Made by a program: the position numbers and the translations under genes | Notes under the pieces: model-generated | Told to the model about the DNA's origin: nothing | Database searches by the model: none | The model's input: only the letters and a program-made list of their open reading frames with translations | Part shown: positions 1 through 10,168 of the stretch, in pieces | Layout of the letters: every line of letters starts with the position of its first letter | Numbering within the stretch: position 1 is the stretch's first letter | Source of the DNA: Telopea speciosissima | Taxonomy: Eukaryota > Streptophyta > Magnoliopsida > Proteales > Proteaceae | Length of the DNA stretch: 64,000 nucleotides | Reading direction: 5' to 3' | NCBI RefSeq assembly: GCF_018873765.1 | Contig: NC_057917.1 | Coordinates: 56,540,464 to 56,604,463 of the forward strand

Positions 1-506
1 AAGACCTGGAAGGACTAAACTTCCTGCATGAAGATGCCCTGGTAGTACAGGTGGAGGTAGCCAATCGACCTGCACACGAGTTTGATAGACACGGGGCGTC
101 CGTTGACGTACTCTCCTTGGACGCCTATCGATAATTCGGGTTCGGGACGACCAGCTCAAACCAGAACCCACTTATCTCCATGGATTCTCAGGTGCCACCG
201 CCTCCATCAGAGGTACCATAGAGCTACCCGTCACCTTCGGGGTACACCCTCAACAAGTAACCATCATGGTAAATTTCATGGTAGTCAAGTCCGTGGTGTC
301 CTTCAACGGCCTCTTAGGGCGACCATCACTGACAGCCCTTAGAGGAGTCATATCACCACTTCACCTGAAGATGAAGTTCCCCACCGAGAACGGGTAGGCG
401 AAGTCCGAGGAGATCAGAAGAAAGCAAGGGAGTGCTACGCCACCTTCATGAAAAAGAATAATGGCAACACCCGTGGAATGGCACTCTGCCTAGAGAGCAT
501 GATCGG
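1..506 (+). pseudogene. gypsy aspartic protease region, frameshifted
   Basis: Frame 3 from base 3 gives a leader similar to Tat protease regions. The active-site motif IDTG is read at about 85-96, in a different frame from the following GASVDVLSLDAYR, so one base has been lost at the catalytic site. A third frame then carries typical protease text (GATASIRGTIELPVTFG, then FNGLLGRP) to about 395, where a further single-base loss makes a stop. At least two frameshifts make it non-functional. It leads directly into the RT reading frame. Confidence 0.7.
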
Positions 507-518
507 TGACCGAGAGAG

Positions 519-1913
519 ATGGCGACAGAGAGAAGGGGAAAGCCGGTGGAAGACCTCATCCCATGGCCCCTCAACCAGGACGACCCCTCCAAGGTCGTTC
601 AGGTCGGCTCGCTGCTAAGCAAGGAGCAGAAAGAAGGGCTTGGACACCTCCTCCAAGCGAACATGGATGTCTTCGCATGGTCGACCTCCGACATGCCAGG
701 AATACCATGTTCCATAGCGGAACACCGACTACATGTCGACCCTACCAGGAAGCCCGTTCAACAGAAGCGGCGTAACTTCGCCCTCGACCGACAAGCAGCA
801 ATCAAGGAGGAGGTCGAGAAGTTAAGCCGATCCGGGTTCATCAGAAAGGAGAAGTTCCCAACCTGGCTCGCCAACGTGGTCATGGTACCAAAGCCAAATG
901 GGAAGTGGAGGATGTGTGTCGACTACACCGACCTGAACAAGGCATGCCCAAAAGATGAGTACCCACTGCCCCGGATCGACCTACTGATCGACGCCACCGC
1001 CGGCCATGAGATGCTGAGTTTCATGGACGCCTACTCCGGATACAACCAGATCCTCATGTATGAGGATGATGAGTCTTACACCGCATGTCAGACGGACAAA
1101 GAGAACTATTGCTACAACGTCATGCCGTTCGGGTTAAAGAACGCAGGGGCCACCTATCAGAGAATGGTCAACAAGATGTTCGAGGAGCAGATCGGGCGCA
1201 ACATGGAGGTGTATGTGGATGACATGCTCGTAAAGAGCATCCACGCCAGCCAACACCTGACCGACCTAGAGGAGGCATTTGCGGTACTGAGGAGGAACCA
1301 GATGAAGCTAAACCCTGCAAAGTGCGCCTTCGGCATAACGTCAGGAAAATTCCTGGGGTTCATGGTCTCAGTCCGTGGAATAGAAGCCAACCCATCCAAG
1401 ATCAAGGCCATCCAAGAAATGGCACCTCCTCGAACGGTCAGGGAAGTGCAGAGGTTGAATGGAAGGGTCGCCGCCCTTTCCAGGTTCGTGTCACGATCAG
1501 GTGATAAATGCTTACCATTCTTCAAAACATTGAAGAACCTCCGAAGCCCTAAAGATTTCACATGGACGAAAGAGTGCCAGAAGGCGTTTGAAGAATTGAA
1601 GGAGTACCTAGAGAGCCCACCATTGCTTGGGCGACCAGAACCTAACGAAGAGTTGCAGCTCTACCTGGCCGCCACCCCTGTCGCGGTTAGCGCAGTACTG
1701 CTGAAGGAAGAAGACAAAGTCCAGAGGCCTATCTACTACGTCAGCCATGTCCTGATCAATGCAGAGACCAGGTACACTAGGATCGAGAAGGTAGCCTATG
1801 CATTGGTAATGGCAGCCAGGAAGCTGCGACCATACTTCCAAGCCCATACCATCACAGTCCTCACAGACCTACCCTTGAAGAAGATATTGCATAAGCCGGA
1901 CGTCTCCGGATGA
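519..1913 (+). pseudogene. gypsy reverse transcriptase plus first RNase H
   Basis: This is a 464-residue open stretch. RT motifs in order are KPNGKWRMCVDYTDLNKACPK, the palm motif SFMDAYSGYNQI, the MPFGLKNAGATYQRMV box and the catalytic YVDDMLVKS at about residues 232-240. The thumb/connection follows (SGKFLGFMVS, RGIEANPSKI). The C-terminal 120 residues are the usual Ty3 RNase H, but its first strand reads LYLAATPVAVSAVL where active enzymes have an Asp; this decay is common in Tat elements that own a second RNase H. The TGA at 1911-1913 looks like a CGA-to-TGA change, because the same frame continues as LIAWAVELSEHD. The ATG at 519 is only the first Met of the open stretch; the polyprotein would have started upstream. 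Confidence 0.9.
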
Positions 1914-2438
1914 TTGATAGCATGGGCGGTGGAGTTAAGTGAGCATGACATCAGGTTCCAACCAAGGACAGCCATCAAAGGCCAGGCTCTTGCAGATTTC
2001 ATTACAGAGTGTACCCAATCTGAGATCGAGTCACAAACAGGGGAGCCCAAAGAGAAGGATCACGGATCGTGGGACATGTTCGTGGACGGGTCGAGCAATG
2101 CGGCAGGAAGCGGTGCTGGGCTCATATTAACCAGCCCCGAGGGATTTCGTATCCAATATGCTCTCCGGTTCACCTTCCAAGCATCCAATAATGAAGCAGA
2201 GTACGAGGCATTACTACCTGGACTCCGGGTGGCCAAAGCCATCCAAGTCACACACCTATCCACCCGGAGCGACTCCCAGCTCGTGGTGAATCAGGTGAAT
2301 GGAGAGTATGAGGTAAAAGATGAGAGGATGGCATCATACCTAGCACGCGCTCAAGCATTGATCGAGGGTTTCGAGAAGTTTGAGATGGTTCGAGTTCCCA
2401 GGGAGGAGAACGCCGCCGCGATGCCCTATCCAGGCTAG
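1914..2438 (+). pseudogene. gypsy archaeal-type RNase H (aRNH)
   Basis: This is the continuation of the RT frame after the 1911 stop. It shows the aRNH signature: FVDGSSNAAGSGAGLIL carries the first catalytic Asp, NNEAEYEALL the Glu, and RSDSQLVVNQVNGEY the second Asp, at about residues 53, 87 and 119 of this stretch. In Tat-lineage plant elements this second RNase H is thought to replace the decayed first domain. All three acidic residues are present here. A one-base indel near 2415-2425 shifts the frame and ends the ORF, while the expected downstream text (LSRLANEELRNLASALY) continues in another frame. Confidence 0.88.
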
Positions 2439-3713
2439 CCAATGAGGAACTCCGAAATTTGGCTAGCGCGCTCTATGTGGAGATCCTGCATGAGCCAACG
2501 TATAAGGAAAAGCAGGTTAACGAGATCACGGAGGGACCTAGCTGGATGGACCCTCTACTCAACTACCTCCAGAACGATGTCTTACCAGAAGACAAGGCCG
2601 AAGCAAGGAAGATCAGGATGAGAGCTGCAAAGTACACCGTCCTAGACGGGGTACTGTACAAGCGGGGGGTAACAACACCACTACTCCGGTGCCTAGGACC
2701 CAAGGGGGCAGAGTACGCCCTAGCCGAAGTCCATGAGGGGATATGTGGAAGCCACATGGGGGGACGAGCCCTAGCCTACAAAATCCTCCGCCAGGGACTA
2801 TACTGGCCACGAATGCAAGAGGAGGCCATCCAATATGCCAAGAAGTGCGAGCAATGTCAGTTGTTCGCCCCAGTACCCCATCTACCCGCCACCAAGTTGA
2901 CATCAATCCTCAACCCCATACCTTTTGTCATGTGGGGACTAGACATCTTAGGCAACTTCACCGCAGCACCAGGAAACAGAAAGTACCTGGTCGTCGCGAT
3001 CGACTACTTCACCAAGTGGGTTGAAGCTAAACCCTTGGCCAAGATAACAGAGACAGAGATGGAGAAGTTCGTCCGCGACGACGTCATCTATAGGTTTGGG
3101 GTACCACGGATCCTCGTCTCAGACAATGGAAAACAATTCAACAACCCTAAATTCCAAGCATTCTGTCACCGCTACAACATCGACTATCGGCCTGTGTCGG
3201 TAGCATACCCACAGGCCAATACTGGAAGGAGTCAAGAAAAGGCTAGAAGGAGCCAAAGGCAAGTGGGTAGAAGAGCTACCAAGCGTCCTGTGGGCATACC
3301 GAACTACAGTACGGACACCCACAGGAGAGAGCCCATTCCGCCTAGCATATGGCACTGAAGCATTGGCGTCGGTCGAGGTCTGCGCTATGTCCCATAGGGT
3401 TCTGCACTTCAATGAACGCACCTATGTCGACGGACTGCGGGCAAACCTAGACTTTATAGATGAGGTCCGCGAAAGAGCACTACTAAGGAACGTCGCCTAC
3501 CAGCAACGTATTGCCAGGTACTATAACGCCAGGGTCAAGGAAAGGCTATTCCACCAGGGAGATTTAGTACTACGGCGGGCAAGGGCATCGCAGCCACAGA
3601 AGGCGGGGAAGCTGTCACCCAACTGGGAAGGACCCTACATAGTCTCCAAGCAGATACGCCCAGGGACTTACCGCTTGAAGACTCCAGGGGGCAAGAAGGT
3701 AGACCGTACCTGA
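2426..3713 (+). pseudogene. gypsy integrase with catalytic-Glu region deleted
   Basis: The zinc-binding HHCC module is visible (HEGICGSHMGGRALAYKIL then CEQCQLF). The core follows, with the first Asp in WGLDILGNF and the second in LVSDNGKQFNNP. After VAYPQAN the sequence jumps to LEGVKKRLEGAKGK in a different frame. The block that normally reads GQVExTNR, holding the catalytic Glu of the DDE triad, is missing at about base 3224. The C-terminal part resumes at 3363-3713 (ERTYVDGLRANLD, LVLRRA, NWEGPYIVSK). No chromodomain is seen, as expected for Tat. Integration activity is lost. Confidence 0.88.
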
Positions 3714-3900
3714 AACTTAGAACATCTAAAGAAGTACTACCAGTAGAAGCATAGCAGTAGTGGTAGTGATAACAGAAGCAGTAGCAGTAGGAGTAGCAGT
3801 AGACGACATCAATGACAATGTGAATTTCAGTCAAAACAAAGAAATGTTGCAAGAATACTTGTCTTCTCCTACCACTCAATCGAATCACGGCCACTACATT

Positions 3901-4434
3901 AAGGCAACATGCCAACATCGAGGCTTCATGCCTAAGGCGAGACGCCAACACTGAGGCTTCGTGCCTAAGGCAACATGCCAACATTGAGGCTTCAAGCCTA
4001 AGGCAACATGCCAACATTGAGGCTTCAAGCCTAAGGCAACATGCCAACATCGAGGCTTCGTGCCTAAGGCGAGACGCCAACACAGAGGCTTCGTACCTAA
4101 GGCAACATGCCAACATTGAGGCTTCAAGCCTAAGGCAACATGCCAACATCGAGGCTTCGTGCCTAAGGCGATATGCCAACATCGAGGCTTCGTGCCTAAG
4201 GCGATATGCCAACATCGAGGCTTCGTGCCTAAGGCGATATGCCAACATCGAGGCTTCATGCCTAAGGCGATATGCCATCATTGAGGCTTCATGCCTAAGG
4301 CGACATGCCAACATTGAGGCTTCATGCCTAAGGCGACATGCCAACACCGAGGCTTCAAGCCTAAGGCAACATGCCAACACTGAGGCTTCATGCCTAAGGC
4401 GCCATGCCACCATTGAGGCTCTACGCCTAAGGCG
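3901..4434 (+). repeat. 33-bp tandem array, about 16 copies
   Basis: The unit is 33 bp, starting GAGGCTTC(A/G)TGCCTAAGG and followed by a CGATATGCCAACATC-like tail; successive starts are 33 bases apart. Units fall into subtypes (tails CAACATGCC, CGATATGCC, CGAGACGCC), suggesting several rounds of unequal exchange. Because 33 is a multiple of three, two minus-strand frames stay open and show 11-residue periods, but I regard this as a by-product. The array sits in the spacer between integrase and 3' LTR, where Tat elements often carry satellite-like arrays. Confidence 0.95.
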
Positions 4435-4525
4435 TTAACTATAAAGGGTCAGAGAGCATCAACGCGCAAATAATCACCAAGAGACAAGGCAATCAAAGAG
4501 AAGCAAAAGCGATCCCTCCAATACT

Positions 4526-5176
4526 TCACATTGCTAGTGATCCCCGTGAGAAGCTCCACAGAGGCATAGGGCCCCTTGAGCACGCGGCGAGCAAAGTGAT
4601 AACATCCATGGTTCCCCTTCTGCAATAGATAAAAGTGGGAGAACAGGGGAACAGTGGTGCACGCCCCAGGCGGGCGAAGAAGACATAGAAACCCAAGATC
4701 ACCCTCCAAGAGTTGGGCAACACCTGCCCAGGGGTGAGGTGCCAATGCTCTAACACCAACTCGACAAAGCGAGGGATAGGAAGGCGAAGGCCCTGGAGGA
4801 AAAATGAACGGTAGAGGCAGATCTCCCCCGCATGATGAGAGAAGGCATACTCGCTAGGCCCAGGAGCACGCAACGTGACCTCGACGGGAGTATGAAACTC
4901 CTCACGGAGGGAAACCAAGTCAGAGGGTGACAAGATGCTAGCAACAGGGCCTAACCTATCAGCAGGACCGGCAGCTGAGGATGCCGCCCCAGAGGGCTGA
5001 CGATCCCTACGAGGACCGGAGACACTAGAAGGTCCCACTCGTCCATCAGTATCACTAGGGGAGGGTATAGAGGGTGGAGTACCCACAGAAGAAGGCGATC
5101 CGGGGGAACGCTCCTCTGAAGATCCAACCCCGACTGAAGCAGGGCCAAGGTCACCCGGGAACGACATGAAGGACAA
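4526..5176 (-). CDS. antisense ORF of Tat retrotransposon (plant gypsy-type transposon domain)
   Basis: This is a 216-residue open frame on the strand opposite pol. The N-terminal ~75 residues are Ser/Pro/Gly-rich and low complexity. The C-terminal ~110 residues hold a conserved-looking block (SFFLQGLRLPIPRFVELVLE, then HLTPGQVLPNSWRVILGFYV) that resembles the plant 'putative gypsy type transposon' family (Pfam PF04195, recalled by pattern, not searched). Antisense ORFs of this kind are reported from Tat-like elements; their function is unknown. The frame is intact from ATG to stop, unlike the neighbouring pol. The ORF may continue in shifted form upstream, and expression is not demonstrated. 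Confidence 0.6.
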   Translation of the reverse strand: MSFMSFPGDLGPASVGVGSSEERSPGSPSSVGTPPSIPSPSDTDGRVGPSSVSGPRRDRQPSGAASSAAGPADRLGPVASILSPSDLVSLREEFHTPVEVTLRAPGPSEYAFSHHAGEICLYRSFFLQGLRLPIPRFVELVLEHWHLTPGQVLPNSWRVILGFYVFFARLGRAPLFPCSPTFIYCRRGTMDVITLLAACSRGPMPLWSFSRGSLAM

Positions 5177-5330
5177 GAGGGGAACGAACTACTTACTCGA
5201 GAAAGCAATCTCCCTGAAGCTGGCAAGAAAAATGAAAGAAATGTCACCTGCAAAATATAAACAGCAGATCCATCACATACAAGAGGAGGAATAGGGAAGA
5301 AGAGCGAGGGTCCATCACGCCCACGCCGCG

Positions 5331-5568
5331 GCCACCATAGGCGCGGCATCACCGGCAAGGCGTGGACCACACCCAGGCATGGCCACCCAGCGCCGCCAGG
5401 CGGCCACACCCGTAGGCGCGGCCTCACCATGGCCACACCGCAGGGCACGGCCTCACCTTGGTCACAGGCGCGGCCTCACCGCGGCCACACCCTCGGGGCG
5501 CGGCCTCACCGTGGCCGCACCAACAGGCGCGGCCTCACCGCGGCCACACCCCGCAAGCGCGGCCTCGA
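5331..5568. repeat. GC-rich minisatellite (GGCGCGGCCTCACC core)
   Basis: About eight imperfect copies of a roughly 25-30-bp unit built on GGCGCGGCCTCACC plus (A/G)(C/T)GGCCACACC. It is far more GC- and CpG-rich than the surrounding AT-rich sequence. The same core recurs in the element's own LTR at 6238-6565. Confidence 0.85.
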
Positions 5569-6116
5569 GGAGACACCCTACACAAAAAAAAAGGGGGCTG
5601 GAATCGAGGTACCTCAGAAAAAAGGTGATCGCGCCGGAAGGACAAGCACACGGCGATGACGTAGCCACACCACGAGGCACAACAAAGGAATAGAGGTCAC
5701 AAGAGGCAAGGCACTCAAGCCAAGCACCACTCAAGCTTTCTAAGCAAACCAAGGCACCAAGAGAACACAACCCAAGCACAAGGACCCCAAAATCAAGCAA
5801 AGTAGATACTAGTGGAGGTGACCCAAAAACAAACACATGGTGGGCACCAAAAAGAGGACAAAAGATAAAAAGGGAGAATTAAAGGAGAGCAAAAGGGAAG
5901 ACAAAAAGTAAGAAAGAGAAATGAGAAGTGAAAGAAGAAAGGAGAGGAAGGCACATATACCCACAAAAAACAAAAAGAAAAAAATGTAGGAGGTAAGGTT
6001 TGAACCCCCAACCTCTCCTACCTCCTTAGTGGATTTACGGGCAAGCCCCACAGGAAAGTCTATTCACAGCGGACCCCTTACTATGCAAAGACACCTACTC
6101 TCTTGGACATCCTATC

Positions 6117-6136
6117 CCAAGAGAGTGGGGGGTAAA
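6117..6136 (+). other. polypurine tract before 3' LTR
   Basis: The purine-rich run AAGAGAGTGGGGGGTAAA lies directly before the TG that opens the LTR at 6137. This is the expected priming site for plus-strand DNA synthesis. Confidence 0.7.
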
Positions 6137-6237
6137 TGATACATCCAATATTCACCGGGCCTACCAACGACCGCCACGTGTCACAGACGACCCGCCCCAT
6201 AGCCAGGGGGAACGAACCGGAGTCCCAGCCCCACTCG

Positions 6238-6565
6238 GGGGCGGCCACTACTCGGGCGCGGCCACACATCCGGGGCGCGGCCTCACCCAGGCGCGGCCTC
6301 CTCAGGGCGCGGCCCCCTCACCCAGGCGCGGCCTCCTCAGGGCGCGGCCTCCTCACCCAGGCGTGGCCCCCTCACCTAGGCACGGCCTCACCCAGGCGCG
6401 GCCTCCTCACGAGGGCGCGGCCTCCTCACCAGGGTGCGGCCTCCTCACCCAGGCGCGGCCTCCTCACCAGGCGCGGCCTCACCCAGCACGGCCTCACCCA
6501 GGCGCGGCCTCCTCACCAGGGCGCGGCCTCCTCACCCAGGCGCGGCCTCACCCAGGCGGGGCCTG
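6238..6565. repeat. GC-rich minisatellite inside LTR U3
   Basis: Roughly 17 tandem copies of a short unit alternating between GGCGCGGCCTCACCCA and GGCGCGGCCTCCTCACCCA. It shares its core with the internal minisatellite at 5331-5568. Very high CpG content, upstream of the LTR TATA box. Confidence 0.9.
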
Positions 6566-6877
6566 CACCCAGACACAGCATCGTGGGCACGTGAGGTGGG
6601 GGCCACCCATCTACGACCCTTCGTATCGCTAAGACTCATGTCACTACCAGGACTCTAAACCGCCGCTTAGAGGTCACGTCATCCAGACGGATTCAAGCAC
6701 CAAGGGCGTTATCACCACACGCAGGTATCTATCCATCAAGGATCCTGATGCCACCAGGACACTCCCTCCCACGGGGAGATGACCAATCAGGATAGAGCCC
6801 CGTTACCCCGGGGCCTCTATCCACTCAACGGCACAATCGTCAATCAAACGGGGACTCTCCACACCGCCATATGCTAC

Positions 6878-6885
6878 TATAAAAG
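6878..6885 (+). promoter_or_regulatory. TATA box of the Tat LTR
   Basis: TATAAAAG lies about 200 bp before the LTR end, in the position expected for the Pol II promoter at the U3/R border. Confidence 0.55.
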
Positions 6886-7081
6886 ACAAAGGTACACAAC
6901 CCCATAGGGGACATAAAAACTCATACTGAATAATCACTATTCATCTGTTTGCGCCAGGAGATCTAACTTTGGCATCGGAGAACCCTAGGCCGGGACCACA
7001 CCGGTTCTCTCTGTTGACCCCTTTGGTCCACTTGCAGGTGACGGCACTCGCAGGACCGCTCGACGATTTCTTGACGCAACA

Positions 7082-9067
7082 CCCTCACCTATTTATACAC
7101 TCACAATTGTAATTAAATCTAAGGAATATCACATAAAATATCAACTTCAATTACTCTGTTTCAGACTTTTTTTTCTTTTGCTTTATCAAAAATCTTTTCC
7201 AAAATGGTTGCTGCTTCACTTCTTCAAAATGGGATATCTGCAGTTCTATAGTCCAGGGCAAAAATTTTGATTTTGAAAGCAAAAAAATTTGATTTTGAGG
7301 ACCCTGGTTTTGTGAGAACTTACATTGGCAATAATTGGGCTTTTTGGGTAGTCGTTGGAGTGAGCTTTCTTTCTTCATAGCTTCGTCCAGGTTCTTTGGT
7401 TGCCGGTATGTGTGCAAGTGAGTGGAGCAGACTACCATGGTTGTGGAGGTGAACCGTCGGTTTGTTCCTTCAATTTCAACGACGGTTGCAGAGGTGAAGG
7501 AGGGCAGACTTGAGCGGTTGCAGAGGTGAGAGGTGACCAAGTGAGTCTAGTGGTTGTAGAGGTGAGAGATGAGTAGAGGTGAATCGTTGCAGAGATGGGA
7601 AGGCTTCTTCGTTCGACTTAGGAAGAAGAAGACTTGGTTCAGTTGTTTTAAGGGGAAGGGCAAAAGTGTTTCTTTTAAAAAAAAAACTAACTTGCTGACA
7701 TCAGTAATTAACAGTTAAAAGACTATCACCATTAGTTTTTGGGTTGAATTTGATATTTGGATCCTTAGTGGGGTTGCATTAAAATAAGGGTGTAACTTAG
7801 GGGTGGCTAATAATTCCCTATTAAATTATGGAAAGTAAAGACTTGCAGTCCCATACAAACACCCCCTCCCCTTTCTTTCTGTGATAGTAGCTTAATAACA
7901 TGGTCCCTAGCATTATGAGATAGTCATTGGTACGTAGTAGTGGTTCTTGTCGGGGGATTTAAAACACCTGTGGAGCAAACAGCCAACAGCTGGTCCTAAA
8001 AGAGGTTCTTCAGTTTCTATTTACACCCAGATTTCGCTCCACTCCTTTACGGTCAAGTGAAGGCACTTGGCCGCAAGGCACCCCGACCAAGTGGGTTGAC
8101 CGAGGTATCATGGCGCTTTTCAGTCAAAGTTGGTTTCATCGGCCAAGACGGTGGACGGTTAGTACCATTGACGATTTTTAGCAGTTTGGGCTGGGAAGGT
8201 GTGTTAGCCTGAACATGGTGCGGTTGTGGCCGATAATCAAGGAGACTGTTCCTTACGATTATCCTTACCATATAAAATAAGCAGGAGGAATAAGTAAGAG
8301 GCATCAATCAATCACACAACAAACCTGCATTTTACTTGTCTTTATTTTCCTTGTACTGTTTTCTTTTCCTTTCATGATGGTGTGAACTTAAGGTTTTTCT
8401 TGTTTTTGCTTTATGTAGTCTTACGATTTGCACTGTAGATTGTTCACTTCAAGTAATTTAAAGTGCAATTCTAATCCATTGTCAAGATCATTGGTCTGTT
8501 ATCTTTGAGAAGTCCTCGAAGTACTGGGGCGCGAGCCGAACTCTAAGCCACCACGACTTTGCAGGATGTCTTGTTTTATTCCTGGCACATCACGCTGGCT
8601 GAAGGATTTTCAGTACAATATTTTCCCATCACCATTTTTTTTTGGTCCATGCATTTATTTTAACTTTTAATCGTGAAGAGACAGAAGGAAGAGGTGAATT
8701 GAACTTGTTCGTTTTTCTTCGATCTTCGTATACAGCCACACTTAATTAGGAGTAGAAAACTCCATTGGTGGTGGTCTTGTCCATGAAACCCGGATTGTAG
8801 TTCGGGGAATGGGTCCTTCTTGCTTCTAACATGAAAAAAAAAATTCTCGGGCAAAAGACCTGCTTTTGAGAAAAAAATACAAGTAGCATTGCTTTGAGAA
8901 ATCCTTTCAATCCAACAATTAATTAGTAGAAAGCCCATTAGAAGCAAAAGGAAATTGGGCAGTTTGGTTCCAGACCGTACAGGAAAATGGACATGAAATA
9001 AAGAGGTGACCAGTAGTAAGAGAGGTAATGTTACAAATTGGGTGCAAGAATTTAGAAGATTTAATGT
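7082..9067. other. intergenic, no gene recognised
   Basis: AT-rich sequence with short T and A runs; no open frame has recognisable protein similarity. A stretch at about 7945-8605 starts TGTCGGGGGATTT and has a TATA-like CATATAAAATAAG near 8270 and LTR-like GC-rich text near 8525. It could be an old solo LTR, but I cannot find matching target-site duplications. Confidence 0.5.
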
Positions 9068-9198
9068 ACCCTCTTACCCCTGCCCAAGTGCCTATCCTGA
9101 GCAGGGATAAGACGGTATTTTCTACCGCACTTATGTGTGGGGTCGCATGGCAGTACTGCACAGGCGCAAGTAGAGGAATCGGATCCCTCTATATATGG
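9068..9198. repeat. probable half copy of the fold-back MITE family
   Basis: The right arm (GCACAGGCGCAAGTAGAGGA then CGGATCC) and the middle (CTTACCCCTGCCC with AGCAGGGATAAGACGG) match the fold-back family found at 22789, 23522 and 27152. The matching left arm is missing, so this copy is truncated; no TSD is visible. Confidence 0.5.
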
Positions 9199-9375
9199 AG
9201 CACCCGATCCAATAGGAGTTTCTTAATAAATAATTGAACTTTTAGGAGCAACTAGTAAATGCCAAATTTTCTGTCAAATAGGATTGACTTTTAAAGTATA
9301 AATGATAGGCTGAGGCAGTTGAAAATGACCACGAAATCTATAAAATAGAAAAGACAACATCCAGGGGCCACCAAT

Positions 9376-9645
9376 TAGGATTGTAAACGGATCGGATTCG
9401 GCTCAGATTGTGCTATCTCCGTATCTGCATCCGATTAGCTATCGGACGGATTCGGATAGTGCTAAACGGACACAGATATAGATCGGATATTTTATCCGTT
9501 TATATGTAAATATAGCTTTTCGGATTGCTATTGCCTATCCGTTTCTACATCCGTTTAGTTTTCGGATAGATTCGGATAGTGCTAAACAGATATAGACACG
9601 GATGCAGATACGAAAACAGATTTTAACTATTCATTTGCACCTCTA
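9376..9645. mobile_element. hAT-type MITE, copy 1 (TSD CCACCAAT)
   Basis: A 270-bp element starting TAGGATTGTAAACGG and ending TTCATTTGCACCTCTA. It is flanked by the exact 8-bp direct repeat CCACCAAT (9368-9375 and 9646-9653). The interior is full of (C)GGATAGTGCTAAACGG and ATCCGTTTA motifs. Two relatives lie at 59030 and 62638, each with its own perfect 8-bp TSD, which is the hAT superfamily hallmark. No transposase. Confidence 0.9.
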
Positions 9646-9887
9646 CCACCAATGGTAAATAATATCAAGATTTTCGAAGATCCTAAAAGGAAACCTGATA
9701 TCGACTCTAATAATGATGTCTCCCCAAAAGTCTCTGCCTATCTATTCAGATTTAAGATTCTCAAAAGATATTAGGAGCATTGGGTGCAACTCAACCATAG
9801 CCCTTTCCTTGTCTTTGTTGGGTCCATCGGACAGTATGACTGTACATGGGCACCACCGTTGTCACTTGCATATGCCCTTTTAATTTC

Positions 9888-10012
9888 CAAAACTTTCTAT
9901 ATTTGTAAATGTACAATCATAGAACTAGCTTTCTTTTAATTTCCAAAACTTTCTGCATTTGTAAAGGTACAATCATAGAATTAGCTCTCTCTCTCTCTCT
10001 CTCTCTCTCTCG
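9888..10012. repeat. ~57-bp tandem duplication followed by (CT)n
   Basis: Two adjacent copies of a segment reading TTTTAATTTCCAAAACTTTCT, then (A/G)CATTTGTAAA, then TACAATCATAGAA, followed by a (CT)n tract ending near 10012. A second (CT)n tract lies at about 10144-10168. Confidence 0.85.
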
Positions 10013-10143
10013 GTTTGAGAGGGAACGGACATCCCCATAAGCCCATTGTGTGGGGACTGGTTGAACTTATTTGTTTTTCTTCTTCGGATACAGCCACACT
10101 AAAATACCCTTCTTTTTTTCCAAAAAAAACATTAAAAAACCCC

Positions 10144-10168
10144 CTCTCTCTCTCTCTCTCTCTCTCGC
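10144..10168. repeat. (CT)n microsatellite
   Basis: An uninterrupted CT run of about 12 units in non-coding DNA. Confidence 0.9.

Larger units (their letters stand above)
1..7081 (+). mobile_element. Tat-lineage Ty3/gypsy retrotransposon, 5'-truncated by window edge, decayed
   Basis: The pol domains run in Ty3/gypsy order (protease, RT, RNase H, second RNase H, integrase). They are followed by a 2.4-kb non-coding spacer, a polypurine tract and a TG...CA terminated LTR. The extra archaeal-type RNase H after the normal RNase H, and an antisense ORF between integrase and LTR, are known traits of the plant Tat (Ogre/Retand-like) lineage. The reading frame is broken in at least four places, so the copy is inactive. 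The 5' LTR, primer binding site and gag would lie left of base 1. The LTR end at 7081 rests on the terminal CA and loss of LTR-like sequence; with the left end missing, no target-site duplication can be tested. Confidence 0.88.
6137..7081 (+). repeat. 3' LTR of the Tat element
   Basis: It opens TGATACATCC just after the polypurine tract and closes GACGCAACA at 7081, about 945 bp. It carries a TATA box at 6878-6885 and, in the U3 part, a GC-rich minisatellite. The partner 5' LTR is outside the window, so the boundary is inferred from the TG/CA ends and the start of unrelated AT-rich DNA. Confidence 0.75.

Noticed and set aside
3535-4413. Minus-strand 292-codon ORF over the 33-bp array
   Set aside because: It is open only because the repeat unit is a multiple of three; an overlapping frame is open for the same reason. 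No known protein motif.
3901-4434. Could the 33-bp array be a CRISPR?
   Set aside because: Units are directly adjacent with no unique spacers, no cas genes, and it lies in a plant retrotransposon.
5379-6658. Several Arg/Pro/Ala-rich ORFs in the GC-rich minisatellites
   Set aside because: Repeat-driven open frames in a region with unusual base composition; no domains and located in the LTR or spacer.
7945-8605. Possible solo LTR
   Set aside because: TATA-like and LTR-like composition, but no matching TSD or convincing TG/CA ends; left as a remark in the intergenic entry.
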